From Blattamonas nauphoetae (lineage: Eukaryota; Preaxostyla; Oxymonadida), in contig JARBJD010000041.1 in the NCBI GenBank assembly GCA_033064195.1, forward strand, positions 124,001 to 188,000: 64,000 bases of DNA. Reading direction: 5' to 3'. Made by a program: the position numbers and the translations under genes. Below the pieces are notes generated by a model. The model did no database searches. It saw only the letters and a program-made list of their open reading frames with translations, and was not told the DNA's origin. Positions within the stretch are counted from its first letter, which is position 1, and each line of letters starts with the position of its first letter. This document shows, piece after piece, positions 1-9,100 of the stretch.

Positions 1-534
1 AATTCCGAAAGGATTGCTTTGAGAAACGTTGGCAGCTTCAAAACAGAAGAAGAGCAGTGGAAAAGCGAATTTTGATGAGATAATATCAGACATTTCACCC
101 CAAAGATCTCAGAAACTGTTTGTGAGCTGCTCTTTGAAAAGATTGTTGATGCTGTAAATGGACCGCTATTGCTCCTTTGAAGAAAAGGGTTTGATGAAGA
201 CCCAAATGGAGATGATGATGGAGATCCAAATGGATTCGATGCGAAGGGATTTGACTTCGCAACTGTCGCAAAGGAACTTGGTTTTGCTTCGTTATCCACA
301 GTTTGTGTAGTGTTTTGCTTGTCATCCTTTGAAGCAAACGGACTGGAAAATGGTGATCCGGTTAAAGACGATGTCTTCATCACTTTATTAGGTTGAGTCT
401 AGGCATGAGCAAAGGAAACGATGTGAAGAGAAAGAATTGCAGACATCCGGAGTTTCGGATTGATTATCAGGGTTTACACTTGTAATTTCATCACCAGTTC
501 GTTTTGATGGTGTGGATGCGAGAGTATCACTCAT
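1..534 (-). CDS. SPFG/NPFG-repeat protein, 5' part (possible nucleoporin or Ran-binding type)
   Basis: The gene runs off the left edge. The start ATG is at 534-532. I read exon 1 534-445, intron 444-399 (starts GTCTGC, ends CTAG), exon 2 398-92, intron 91-36 (starts GTCTGA, ends GAAG) and exon 3 from 35. Splicing keeps one frame throughout. The protein is low-complexity and rich in SPF, NPFG and SPFG motifs, for example SNPFASNPFGS, and after the second intron SQSNPFGI. Such FG-type repeats are known from nucleoporins and Ran-binding proteins, where they bind transport receptors in the pore. That role is inferred from composition only, because no folded domain is visible in the part present. 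Another intrinsically disordered protein, such as an endocytic adaptor with NPF motifs, would fit as well. Confidence 0.5.
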
Positions 535-634
535 TTCAAAAGATGTGAGTTATTGAAAATGTTGTGGAAACGATCCGAATCACTCAGAGAGAAAAACTGT
601 TAAAATGAACGATATTCAGATTGACTCTGAAGTC

Positions 635-1109
635 TCAGGTCACTACTCCTGGTTGCTCCTTAGTCTCGTCGCTTGGAAAAGTAATAAAGGCGCAATCTTC
701 CGCTTCACACAAAACTTCTTCGAAACTGGGAAGAGTGAGAAAAGCGAGCGTGATTCAATACATTTCAGAATGGCAGGACACACGCCCATGATCAAAGGCG
801 ATCCACTCGTTTGGAAAAAGTGAGGAGAAGTCAGTTCCTTGTTCTTTGGTCAGTTGATACGTAGTTCTATTCTCTGTGGTTATCCATGATAAAAAGAGAG
901 AGAATTCACTTTTAAATGGGAAATGTTCAACCATTTCGCATCCTTTCAACAAGGAAGATTTGTTCTTCTCGCTTTGAACTGTCTTCTGAGTCCTCGACGG
1001 TTTCTGGCGAGGGCATTGTCGGATGATGCTCAGCTTGATGATGACTGAACCATCTGGAAATATTTTGAATAAGTTGTCTGTTTCGTTCCAACTCTTCAGT
1101 TGTTTCCAT
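635..1109 (-). CDS. Hypothetical protein, about 126 residues, three exons
   Basis: The product is unrecognised. The start ATG is at 1109-1107. Exons are 1109-932, 873-762 and 725-635. Both introns are GT-AG (931-874 and 761-726), and the phases match so that one frame runs to the TGA at 637-635. The N-terminus is a charged helix beginning METTEELERNRQ. It is followed by a serine/glutamate-rich stretch and an acidic C-terminal part ending in PGVVT. No signal peptide or membrane segment is seen. The gene is divergent from the REXO4-like gene, with only 47 bp between the two ATGs, so they probably share a promoter. The acceptor tracts are pyrimidine-rich. The coding call rests on frame continuity across two introns, not on homology. 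Confidence 0.5.
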
Positions 1110-1156
1110 CGAAAGCTTGAGATCTTGTGCCAGTATTTAAATTTTCATTTTCTTCA

Positions 1157-2414
1157 ATGAGTCTGACAACTATTGAAACGAAAAAAAAATTCACTTCTCC
1201 GAACTGGGATCGCTTTAAGAAAGTATATTTCCTCCATTTCTCTATATTGGTCCAGAAAACAACTGAAAAGAAATTAACTGCACTTGTGGAACCTCAACGA
1301 TTAAAAACTCTCGATAAAACAACAGCACATCTATTAACACTGTGTGAAAGTGTTTTATCTCGTCCTCAGAAGGATATTCTCCAAATCTCTGGCACGTAAG
1401 TTTTCACATCATTCTGTATCTTCGCATCTCCTCTCACTCTTCTACCAGTCCTGACATTACCCCATGTATCGCTATTGATTGTGAAATGGTTGGGGTTGGT
1501 CGAAATGGGAAGCAGGATGCGCTAGCACGTGTGAGTATTGTCAATTATTACGGATCTGTGATACTGGATAGGTATGGAATATTGGAACACATTTTTCAAG
1601 TTTTTTCATAGTTATATTCATGTTGAACAAGAAATAGTAGATTTCAGAACTGAAGTTAGCGGAATAAGGAAAGAAAACCTCAAAAATGGTTTCGCATCTC
1701 TTCCTCTTAAACATTTCAGCACCTCCATTTAGCCACATCCAAAGGAAAGTTGCGAAACTTTTGGACAAACGCACACTTGTGGGGCATTCAGTCAGCAATG
1801 ACCTGAAGATTCTCAGACTCGAACATCCAAGAGAGTTAACTCGAGATGTATACAAATGCCACTATCTTCGAGATGAAGAAGGAATTACTGGAAGTTTAAA
1901 GGCGTTGGCTCGTCGCTGTTTGGGGATTGATATTCAGGAAGGGGAACACAGTTCAGTCTACACCTTTTTGTTTGATGATTTTCAGATTATTGATGCTCAA
2001 GCTGCAATGGCACTCTACCGTTTGGTGGAAGACGTGTGGGAAGAAAGGATTGCACGTGATATGAAAACGTGGAAGGAGCAAGAACGGCAACAAATTGAAG
2101 ATGAAGAAGTGATGGACGATCTTGATGATTTATTTGATTCCTCCGACTCTGAACACGATGACCTCGAAACCACACAACTTAGGCATGTTGTGAAGAAGAA
2201 GAAACTGTATGATGAATGGTCCACAAATGAAGACGAGAGCGAGGAAGAGCCGATGGACAAGTCGTGTTGTGGACCGTTTGCGGAGAAAAGTGGAAAGGAA
2301 GCAAAGGTTGGGGAAGGGAGGATCTCGGAAGAAGAGAGGATTGTGCCAGTTAAACGGAGTCATTCGACACGAGACGAACAAAAGACGAAACAACAACGAA
2401 GGCAGAAGACCTGA
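1157..2414 (+). CDS. REXO4: RNA exonuclease 4-like (REXO4/XPMC2) DEDDh 3'-5' exonuclease
   Basis: Five exons: 1157-1395, 1449-1571, 1612-1688, 1720-1955 and 1986-2414, with four GT-AG introns of 30-53 nt, give about 367 residues. The exonuclease fold is clear. Exo I is [10 protein letters not shown] with [10 protein letters not shown], followed by [13 protein letters not shown]. Exo II is [13 protein letters not shown], with the family's HxxxND pattern. Exo III is GEHSS joined to [14 protein letters not shown] across the last intron. REXO4 family proteins are nuclear/nucleolar 3'-5' exonucleases linked to rRNA processing. The C-terminal 100 residues are acidic then basic, like a nucleolar tail. 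The first ATG is preferred; an upstream GTG in frame is not needed. The last 235-250 bp of the gene, including 3' flank, recur inverted at 3824-4058. Confidence 0.9.
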
Positions 2415-2472
2415 CCACTCGCATTTCACCACTGAACAAGATGACACTCGTCTTTGATGCAAAAAGTGTTGA
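2223..2472 (+). repeat. Inverted repeat arm 1: REXO4 C-terminal coding tail plus 3' flank
   Basis: This stretch covers the acidic/basic tail of REXO4 and about 58 bp past its stop. The reverse complement of 3824-4058 matches it closely, with a handful of substitutions and one gap of about 13 bp just after the stop codon. It is the outer part of a larger inverted duplication centred near 3130 that also includes two MRH-like genes. Confidence 0.85.
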
Positions 2473-2522
2473 AACATTGTGGAAAGTCTAAAAACGGAAC
2501 ATTAGAAAAATATAGTGAATGG

Positions 2523-3025
2523 TCAGAGTCTGACGCGATCAAGTCTGGAAGACAAGCGAGGGCATCCAGCAGGGTGTTGCCATGTAACTAAGTACTCATA
2601 TGTTGGAGAGCGCTGGACGATTCTCTTTTCAACACGATTGCACACGACATCGAAAGTAATCGAGACATCACCCTCTTCGTCCTTATATGTGGTCCGGACA
2701 CCTTTCGGTTGGCTGGATGGTGTATCTTGGATCAGAGAATGCTGAACTGTGTCAAGGAGGCCGACGGGAATACAGAACTCGATGCCCTCATCTGCTAGAG
2801 CGACGGAATCGAACTCGATATAGCATTGAGAGGGTGGGATAACTGGATTCAGATAGTTGAAATAGAACATTTCATCTTCGAATTCAACGGAGTAGCTTGT
2901 TCTGTCAGTGGATAATTATTGGTCAATAAAGTAGCAAACGTGTTTGCGATGAGTTGTTCGACTGGAAATGTATAACGGCCAACATTTAAGGCAACGATTG
3001 AAGATATCAAGAAGAGGCAAAACAT
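2523..3025 (-). CDS. MRH (mannose-6-phosphate receptor homology)-like secreted protein, copy 1
   Basis: The product is a small secreted protein. The ATG at 3025-3023 starts a signal peptide, MFCLFLISSIVALNVG. The mature part contains DRTSYSVEFEDE, then FYFNYLNP. It ends in an MRH-type block with CNRVEKR, then YEYLVTWQHPAGCP, resembling the conserved end of M6P-receptor/MRH domains (F/Y-x-W-x-x-x-x-A-C-P). MRH domains bind mannose-6-phosphate or high-mannose glycans in the secretory and lysosomal system; ligand binding here is inferred. The frame changes between signal peptide and MRH part, implying one short intron near 2905-2960 whose exact ends I could not fix. No membrane segment follows. 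A paralogue lies head-to-head at 3235-3746, with similar frame structure and roughly half of its residues identical. Confidence 0.65.
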
Positions 3026-3234
3026 GTTTATGATGACGTCACAAATTTAACGGGCAAATGTGAATTTTTCTTTCAGAATCGACCCACTGTTTTGATGATA
3101 TTTTCTGAACCATTTCACCCAAATGAGATAGAGTTTTGCTTTAAAACGGGATTTTCAACAGACCAGTCATTTCTCGAGACGATCATCTCATTGTGATTAT
3201 GGGTTGGCTTTTTCGTCTTCACGCCTTCATCGAC

Positions 3235-3746
3235 ATGTTCTGCTTCTTCTTGACATCTTCAATTGTTGCTTTGAGAGTTGGTCGTTATAACTTTCCCGTG
3301 GAACAACTCACACACAACGGGTCTGCTTCGTTGTCATCTCATTCTTTTCAACATTCAGAACAAACTACAAAGCTGAACTTGAACATGAAATTTTGCATTT
3401 CAACTTTCTGGCTGCAGCTGAAAGACCTGAAGGCTGTTTTGAGGAGGAGCCTACTGTCGCTGTCTCAGTCACGAAGGGTGATCTTGAAGTCTGCATTTCG
3501 CTCGGAATCCTTGAAGCAGTGAATTATTCACTGATCCAAGATGCACCAAGCCGCCAGCCGAAAGGGATCAAGGTCGTATATCCAGGTGACAGATATCAAG
3601 ACATCACTTTCGAAATCCTCTGCAACCGCGTTGAAAAGCGATCTGTGAGACGAACAAAACCGTTTGAGTACCTCATTACGTGGCAACACCCTGCGGGATG
3701 CCCTCGTCTGTCCTCGACGAAGTCATCCAAGTTCAGTCAGATCTAA
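3235..3746 (+). CDS. MRH-like secreted protein, copy 2
   Basis: This is a divergent paralogue of the gene at 2523-3025, transcribed away from it with about 210 bp between the ATGs. The signal peptide is MFCFFLTSSIVALRVG. The mature part has LEHEILHFNF, then LILEA-like text, SLIQDAPSRQPKGIKVVYP, CNRVEKRS and FEYLITWQHPAGCP. As in copy 1 the frame shifts once between signal peptide and domain, near 3310-3375, so an intron is likely there. The shared motif block SLIQD(T/A)PS(S/R)QPKG and the TWQHPAGCP end show common ancestry. The copies have diverged strongly in protein while the neighbouring non-MRH arm has not. The family call is by motif pattern. A short in-frame upstream ATG at 3199 is possible but would place extra residues before the signal peptide. 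Confidence 0.65.
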
Positions 3747-3763
3747 GGCTGATCTTCTACTAT

Positions 3764-3793
3764 GCTTTTAACCTTAACTTTTAACCTTAACCG
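3764..3793. repeat. Short tandem TTTTAACCTTAAC repeat
   Basis: Two adjacent copies of a 12-13-nt unit (TTTTAACCTTAAC) lie just 3' of MRH copy 2, at the junction with the inverted REXO4 tail. It may mark a rearrangement joint. It is too short to be called a telomeric remnant. Confidence 0.5.
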
Positions 3794-3823
3794 TTCTTTT
3801 TCTCTACGAGTGGTCACTATTAT

Positions 3824-4058
3824 CCAACACTTTTTTGGATCAAAGACGAGTGTCATCTTGTTGAGTGGTCAGGTATTCTGCCTTCGTTGCTGTTTCGTCT
3901 TTTGTTCGTCTCGTGTCGAATGACTCCGTTTAACTGGCACAATCCTCTCTTCTTCCGAGATCCTTCCTTCCCCAACCTTTGCTTCCTTTCCACTTTTCTC
4001 CGCAAACGGTCCACAACACGACTTGTCCATCGGTTCTTCCTCGCTCTCGTCTTCATTC
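3824..4058 (-). pseudogene. Inverted fragment of the REXO4 tail (arm 2)
   Basis: Read on the minus strand, this carries the same tail as REXO4 ([16 protein letters not shown] onward) and its 3' flank, but has no exonuclease domain. It keeps an open frame of about 60 residues ending at the same point as REXO4. It is a gene fragment produced by the inverted duplication that also made MRH copy 2. Identity to arm 1 is well above that between the two MRH genes, which suggests recent gene conversion or a separate later copying step. Confidence 0.8.
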
Positions 4059-4649
4059 GTCTCGCTATTCATTTTCACAGTAAAGAGCTTGTCAAACTGA
4101 GGATCGAATCAAATGAAGATGATAAACCGAATGAAGAGCTCAAATGAGGAGTCTTCACTGAAAGAAGAGATGAAATCAGGATGATGAATTCAGAGCAGAA
4201 ATGTGGATATTATCAAGTCCAAATGAAAGAGGACGAAAAGGATATGGTGTAAAAGATGGAAGGAAGATAATGGGAAGATATTAGAAGCTCAGGAAGTGAA
4301 CTGAAGGACAACGATATTGGATACGAAATGATGTGAATCGTGAATAGAATCGTCGTTCGAATGGTATTCAAACATCTAAGAAGATGAGAATGAAGAAATA
4401 AGTGAGAAGAGGAGGGGAAGGTAGAGAATATGAAAGAAATTAAGCGAAATCAGAGAAAGTAGGTAAGATGTGATCTTTCGTCACAAGAAGCCTTTCGGCG
4501 ATTCTCAGTGGTCCAGACATGTTGTCATCAGTATAAAAGAAGAGTAATAAAATGGGGCAAACTTTTCCTAAGTGATGTGTGAAGATGATTGTTCATTTTG
4601 ATCAAACCTTAATCGGTATCATCAGTTCGATCGAGTCCCTTGAAGAATT
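4059..4649. other. Intergenic, no gene recognised
   Basis: About 590 bp without a credible gene on either strand. It is AT-rich with many short GA-rich runs. I see no RNA gene, no long repeat and no clear regulatory motif. Confidence 0.5.
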
Positions 4650-5651
4650 ATGATGAACGCAATGACCTCCCGATCTTCACACATCCCTGAAGATTCATTT
4701 TCCTCACTTCAAACGTTCTCATCACTCGAACAAGTCAAATCTCAATTCATCACCCTCTTGAACAAGATTTCAAACAGTTCATTGACTTCTCCACAACTTA
4801 TTGACAAAATTGTTGCTGTTACTGAACAATTTCAAGAATTTGAAAAAGACGAAGTCTTCTTTGAGCTCTTCCCAACAGAAGCACGCGATGGCCATGGCCT
4901 CATTGACAAAATGAAACAACTCGTGACGACACAGCATCCGCAGCTGGTTCGTGTCACAATTACACTGTTATCTTGGCTCTGTTTTCCGAATACTGAACGT
5001 ACTGCCCACATTTCCAGATCAGGCTTTCTTGATACTGTTATCACTCATTCAAACCCAGAACATATACCACTAACTGACCTAACCTTTCATTGTGATCTTC
5101 TTCTGTTGTTTCACCAACTGATATCTGGTGTTTTCGGTGTGAACGTGTCCAGTCGATCGTCAGCAGATCAGTCTGTCGAAAACGAGCAAGCTGAGATTTC
5201 TCGTCTTCTACTGAACCCAATGCAGTCTTACCTCACATTTATTGCATTGGAATGCAAGGAGGAACAACACCGGGCAATCCAGCGAGTTTTCAATCGAACG
5301 GCCATCCTTCTCTTCTCACTCTGTGCCACGTTCGAATGGTTTATTCAATTCTACCATCGAGTTCCGTTTGTGTTCTCGTTGATGCGAGATATGACAACTT
5401 TGGAGGCAGAAGGGTATTTATTCGAGCACATTCACCAACTTTCCACAAATCTGGAAACGTGGACAAGAATTGATCCAATAGTCTTCCAAACTGGCAGAAG
5501 AGTATTTCTAGGTGTCATTCAGGAAGGATGGGAGGATTTTGCAGAACAACAACTGCTGATGGCGAGTGGAGGATACAGAACCGCGCGGGAAGGAACTGTT
5601 GGGAAAACAGTTCGTGATATTTGGAAGATCTTTGGGGGAAACTTATCATAG
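4650..5651 (+). CDS. Hypothetical helical (ARM/HEAT-like) protein, 333 residues
   Basis: The start is ATG at 4650, immediately followed by a second ATG. The single long exon ends in TAG at 5649-5651. The sequence is mostly alpha-helical, with leucine-rich helix pairs such as LVRVTITLLSWLC, PLTDLTFHCDLLLLFHQL and NRTAILLFSLC, which look like armadillo/HEAT-type solenoid repeats. No catalytic motif is visible. Proteins of this kind are abundant in the presumed host lineage and usually have unknown roles. About 55 bp downstream another frame reads LDDMTRLILGLCQKTLSLG and looks like a final exon, but the obvious GT-AG join recreates a stop, so I keep the shorter form. No membrane segment or signal peptide. 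Confidence 0.6.
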   Translation: MMNAMTSRSSHIPEDSFSSLQTFSSLEQVKSQFITLLNKISNSSLTSPQLIDKIVAVTEQFQEFEKDEVFFELFPTEARDGHGLIDKMKQLVTTQHPQLVRVTITLLSWLCFPNTERTAHISRSGFLDTVITHSNPEHIPLTDLTFHCDLLLLFHQLISGVFGVNVSSRSSADQSVENEQAEISRLLLNPMQSYLTFIALECKEEQHRAIQRVFNRTAILLFSLCATFEWFIQFYHRVPFVFSLMRDMTTLEAEGYLFEHIHQLSTNLETWTRIDPIVFQTGRRVFLGVIQEGWEDFAEQQLLMASGGYRTAREGTVGKTVRDIWKIFGGNLS

Positions 5652-6153
5652 TATGTCCTTTCGTTGGTTTATCTTTCAGAATTCCATGTAATTGTTGTTT
5701 ATTCAGGCTCGACGATATGACACGTCTTATCCTCGGGTTATGTCAGAAAACCCTATCATTGGGTGTTTATGCATGAATGTCTTGAAGTTGGACGATTTAT
5801 GCTCATGTATAGCTCATTTCAACATGAAATAGAACAAAAAACACAAGTATTGCTTTTCATCTCATCCTCCACAGTGAAAGGACTCGTCAGGCTAACATCC
5901 ATGGATGTCTGTCTAAAGTCGACGTATTTGTCCGATATAGATCGATTCTAGATCGATATTATCTGTTTCGAAACGACAATCGACAACTGTGAACAGTTTC
6001 GTCTTTTTGAGACATTTCACCACTTCTGAACAGGCGAAATGTCGTCAACATCTGATAAAATGACCCTTTCATCAATTATCAAACAAAAGAGATCAAGAAA
6101 CTCCAATATGACTGTGAAAATTGCGAACAGAATCGTCCGTATGCTCAACAGAA
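5652..6153. other. Intergenic, possibly a lost or spliced 3' exon
   Basis: Positions about 5707-5775 encode a coding-looking peptide, LDDMTRLILGLCQKTLSLG, that could be an exon of the upstream helical gene. The rest shows nothing recognisable. Confidence 0.3.
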
Positions 6154-9100
6154 TCATTCCTTCAACGGAACAGCGTAAAGTATGGGTTGAACGCAATAGG
6201 GTGATACCGGCGATTGTGGTAAGTATGAGCCACAGTGCTGGTTTGTTGGGGGAAGAGTATGGAAAGTGGGTTGTTTAGAAATTTGTGCTGGGACTGCTGG
6301 ATACACCTGGAACTGAGCAGACTGAACAGAATTTGGGGGAAGGTCAACAGGAGGAGGGAGATAGATCATATGATTTGCGAGTTTGGTCTGAGCTGCGTCT
6401 TCAACGTCGACTTTGCCTTTTCGAGATTTCCGACAACATCGAACGATGCAAACAACAATAATGAGACACACAACACATAAAACGACAGCAGCGACGATCA
6501 CAAACACAATGATGAGTGTTCGGGCGGAGGATTTGGGTTGGTGTGTGTCTGCTGACGATGACGAATTCTTCGGAGTTTCGTGAGATGGAGGCTGGGAGGG
6601 TTCATCTTCCGATTCAGCTGGATCAGATTCTGAAGTGGAGTTGGTAGAATGGTGACCGGGGCGAGAGGGAGGACGAGAATCAGAATGAGACATTGAAGGT
6701 TTGTCTGAGGAAGTTTCACGACCACCATGATGTTCTGTTTTTTCAGGTCGTTCAGGACGTTCAGAGTCTTCAGAATCTTCAGAATCTTCAATGCGTTCAG
6801 GGCGTTCTGGTCTTTCAGGGCGTTCAGGACGTTCGGGACGTTCTTCCTCTTCAACTTCAACTTCACCCTCACTTTCCGATTCTGATTCTTCGTTTCGTTC
6901 AGACTCTTCTTCCCGTTTCGGCGGTGGTGGGCGACGGCCAACCTCTCTTCCTTCTTCCTCTTCTTCTGAGATCTTCTCTCCTCTTCCTCCACGACCTCCA
7001 TGATGCTCTGGTCTCTCAGATCGTTCAGGACGTTCAGAGTCTTCAGAATCTTCAGAATCTTCAATGCGTTCAGGGCGTTCTGGTCTTTCAGGGCGTTCAG
7101 GACGTTCGGGACGTTCTTCCTCTTCAACTTCAACTTCACCCTCACTTTCCGATTCTGATTCTTCGTTTCGTTCAGACTCTTCTTCCCGTTTCGGCGGTGG
7201 TGGGCGACGGCCAACCTCTCTTCCTTCTTCCTCTTCTTCTGAGATCTTCTCTCCTCTTCCTCCACGACCTCCATGATGCTCTGGTCTCTCAGGTCGTTCA
7301 GGACGTTCAGAGTCTTCAGAATCTTCAGAATCTTCAATGCGTTCAGGGCGTTCTGGTCTTTCAGGGCGTTCAGGACGTTCGGGACGTTCTTCCTCTTCAA
7401 CTTCAACTTCACCCTCACTTTCCGATTCTGATTCTTCGTTTCGTTCAGACTCTTCTTCCCGTTTCGGCGGTGGTGGGCGACGGCCAACCTCTCTTCCTTC
7501 TTCCTCTTCTTCTGAGATCTTCTCTCCTCTTCCTCCACGACCTCCATGATGCTCTGGTCTCTCAGATCGTTCAGGACGTTCAGAGTCTTCAGAATCTTCA
7601 GAATCTTCAATGCGTTCAGGGCGTTCTGGTCTTTCAGGGCGTTCAGGACGTTCGGGACGTTCTTCCTCTTCAACTTCAACTTCACCCTCACTTTCCGATT
7701 CTGATTCTTCGTTTCGTTCAGACTCTTCTTCCCGTTTCGGCGGTGGTGGGCGACGGCCAACCTCTCTTCCTTCTTCCTCTTCTTCTGAGATCTTCTCTCC
7801 TCTTCCTCCACGACCTCCATGATGCTCTGGTCTCTCAGGTCGTTCAGGACGTTCAGAGTCTTCAGAATCTTCAGAATCTTCAATGCGTTCAGGGCGTTCT
7901 GGTCTTTCAGGGCGTTCAGGACGTTCGGGACGTTCTTCCTCTTCAACTTCAACTTCACCCTCACTTTCCGATTCTGATTCTTCGTTTCGTTCAGACTCTT
8001 CTTCCCGTTTCGGCGGTGGTGGGCGACGGCCAACCTCTCTTCCTTCTTCCTCTTCTTCTGAGATCTTCTCTCCTCTTCCTCCACGACCTCCATGATGCTC
8101 TGGTCTCTCAGGTCGTTCAGGACGTTCAGAGTCTTCAGAATCTTCAGAATCTTCAATGCGTTCAGGGCGTTCTGGTCTTTCAGGGCGTTCAGGACGTTCG
8201 GGACGTTCTTCCTCTTCAACTTCAACTTCACCCTCACTTTCCGATTCTGATTCTTCGTTTCGTTCAGACTCTTCTTCCCGTTTCGGCGGTGGTGGGCGAC
8301 GGCCAACCTCTCTTCCTTCTTCCTCTTCTTCTGAGATCTTCTCTCCTCTTCCTCCACGACCTCCATGATGCTCTGGTCTCTCAGGTCGTTCAGGACGTTC
8401 AGAGTCTTCAGAATCTTCAGAATCTTCAATGCGTTCAGGGCGTTCTGGTCTTTCAGGGCGTTCAGGACGTTCGGGACGTTCTTCCTCTTCAACTTCAACT
8501 TCACCCTCACTTTCCGATTCTGATTCTTCGTTTCGTTCAGACTCTTCTTCCCGTTTCGGCGGTGGTGGGCGACGGCCAACCTCTCTTCCTTCTTTCTCAC
8601 CGTCATCCAACTGCGCGAACGACGGCACCTTTCTCTCCTTTCGACCCATCTTTTGATGGTCTCGGTCGAATTGGAGTTCTTCCACCATCATTTCAGATGT
8701 TGCTTCCACGAGTTCGCCATCTTTCACGATTGACACATTCGCAAATTCAACAAGATGTTCGCAAGTTTGGTCTTCTATGAGAGAATCTTGATCTCTTGGA
8801 GGTGAGAAGCAGATGATGAGCGGGGAATGGAAGTCGACTGCACCCAAAACAGAATCCGAGAGACGGATCGAGCCATCGATCAGCTCCAACTGGGGATGGT
8901 CAATAACTATTGCTGCAAAACAGAGAGAGCGCAATTCTAATGAGCCTTTAGACAGAATCCGGGCAAAACCAGCGTGTTCGACAGGTTCAATGGCGAACGA
9001 AGTGAACACATTTTCTGTCGATTCAATTATGAATCCCAAGGAGTGTTGATGATCTCCCTTGTGGTGGAAGAAGTTCAAATCATCACTTAAAAGTGTTGAA

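Noticed and set aside
3764-3793. TTAACC-like repeat as an internal telomere remnant
   Set aside because: Only about two units and not a known metamonad telomere unit; kept only as a short tandem repeat.
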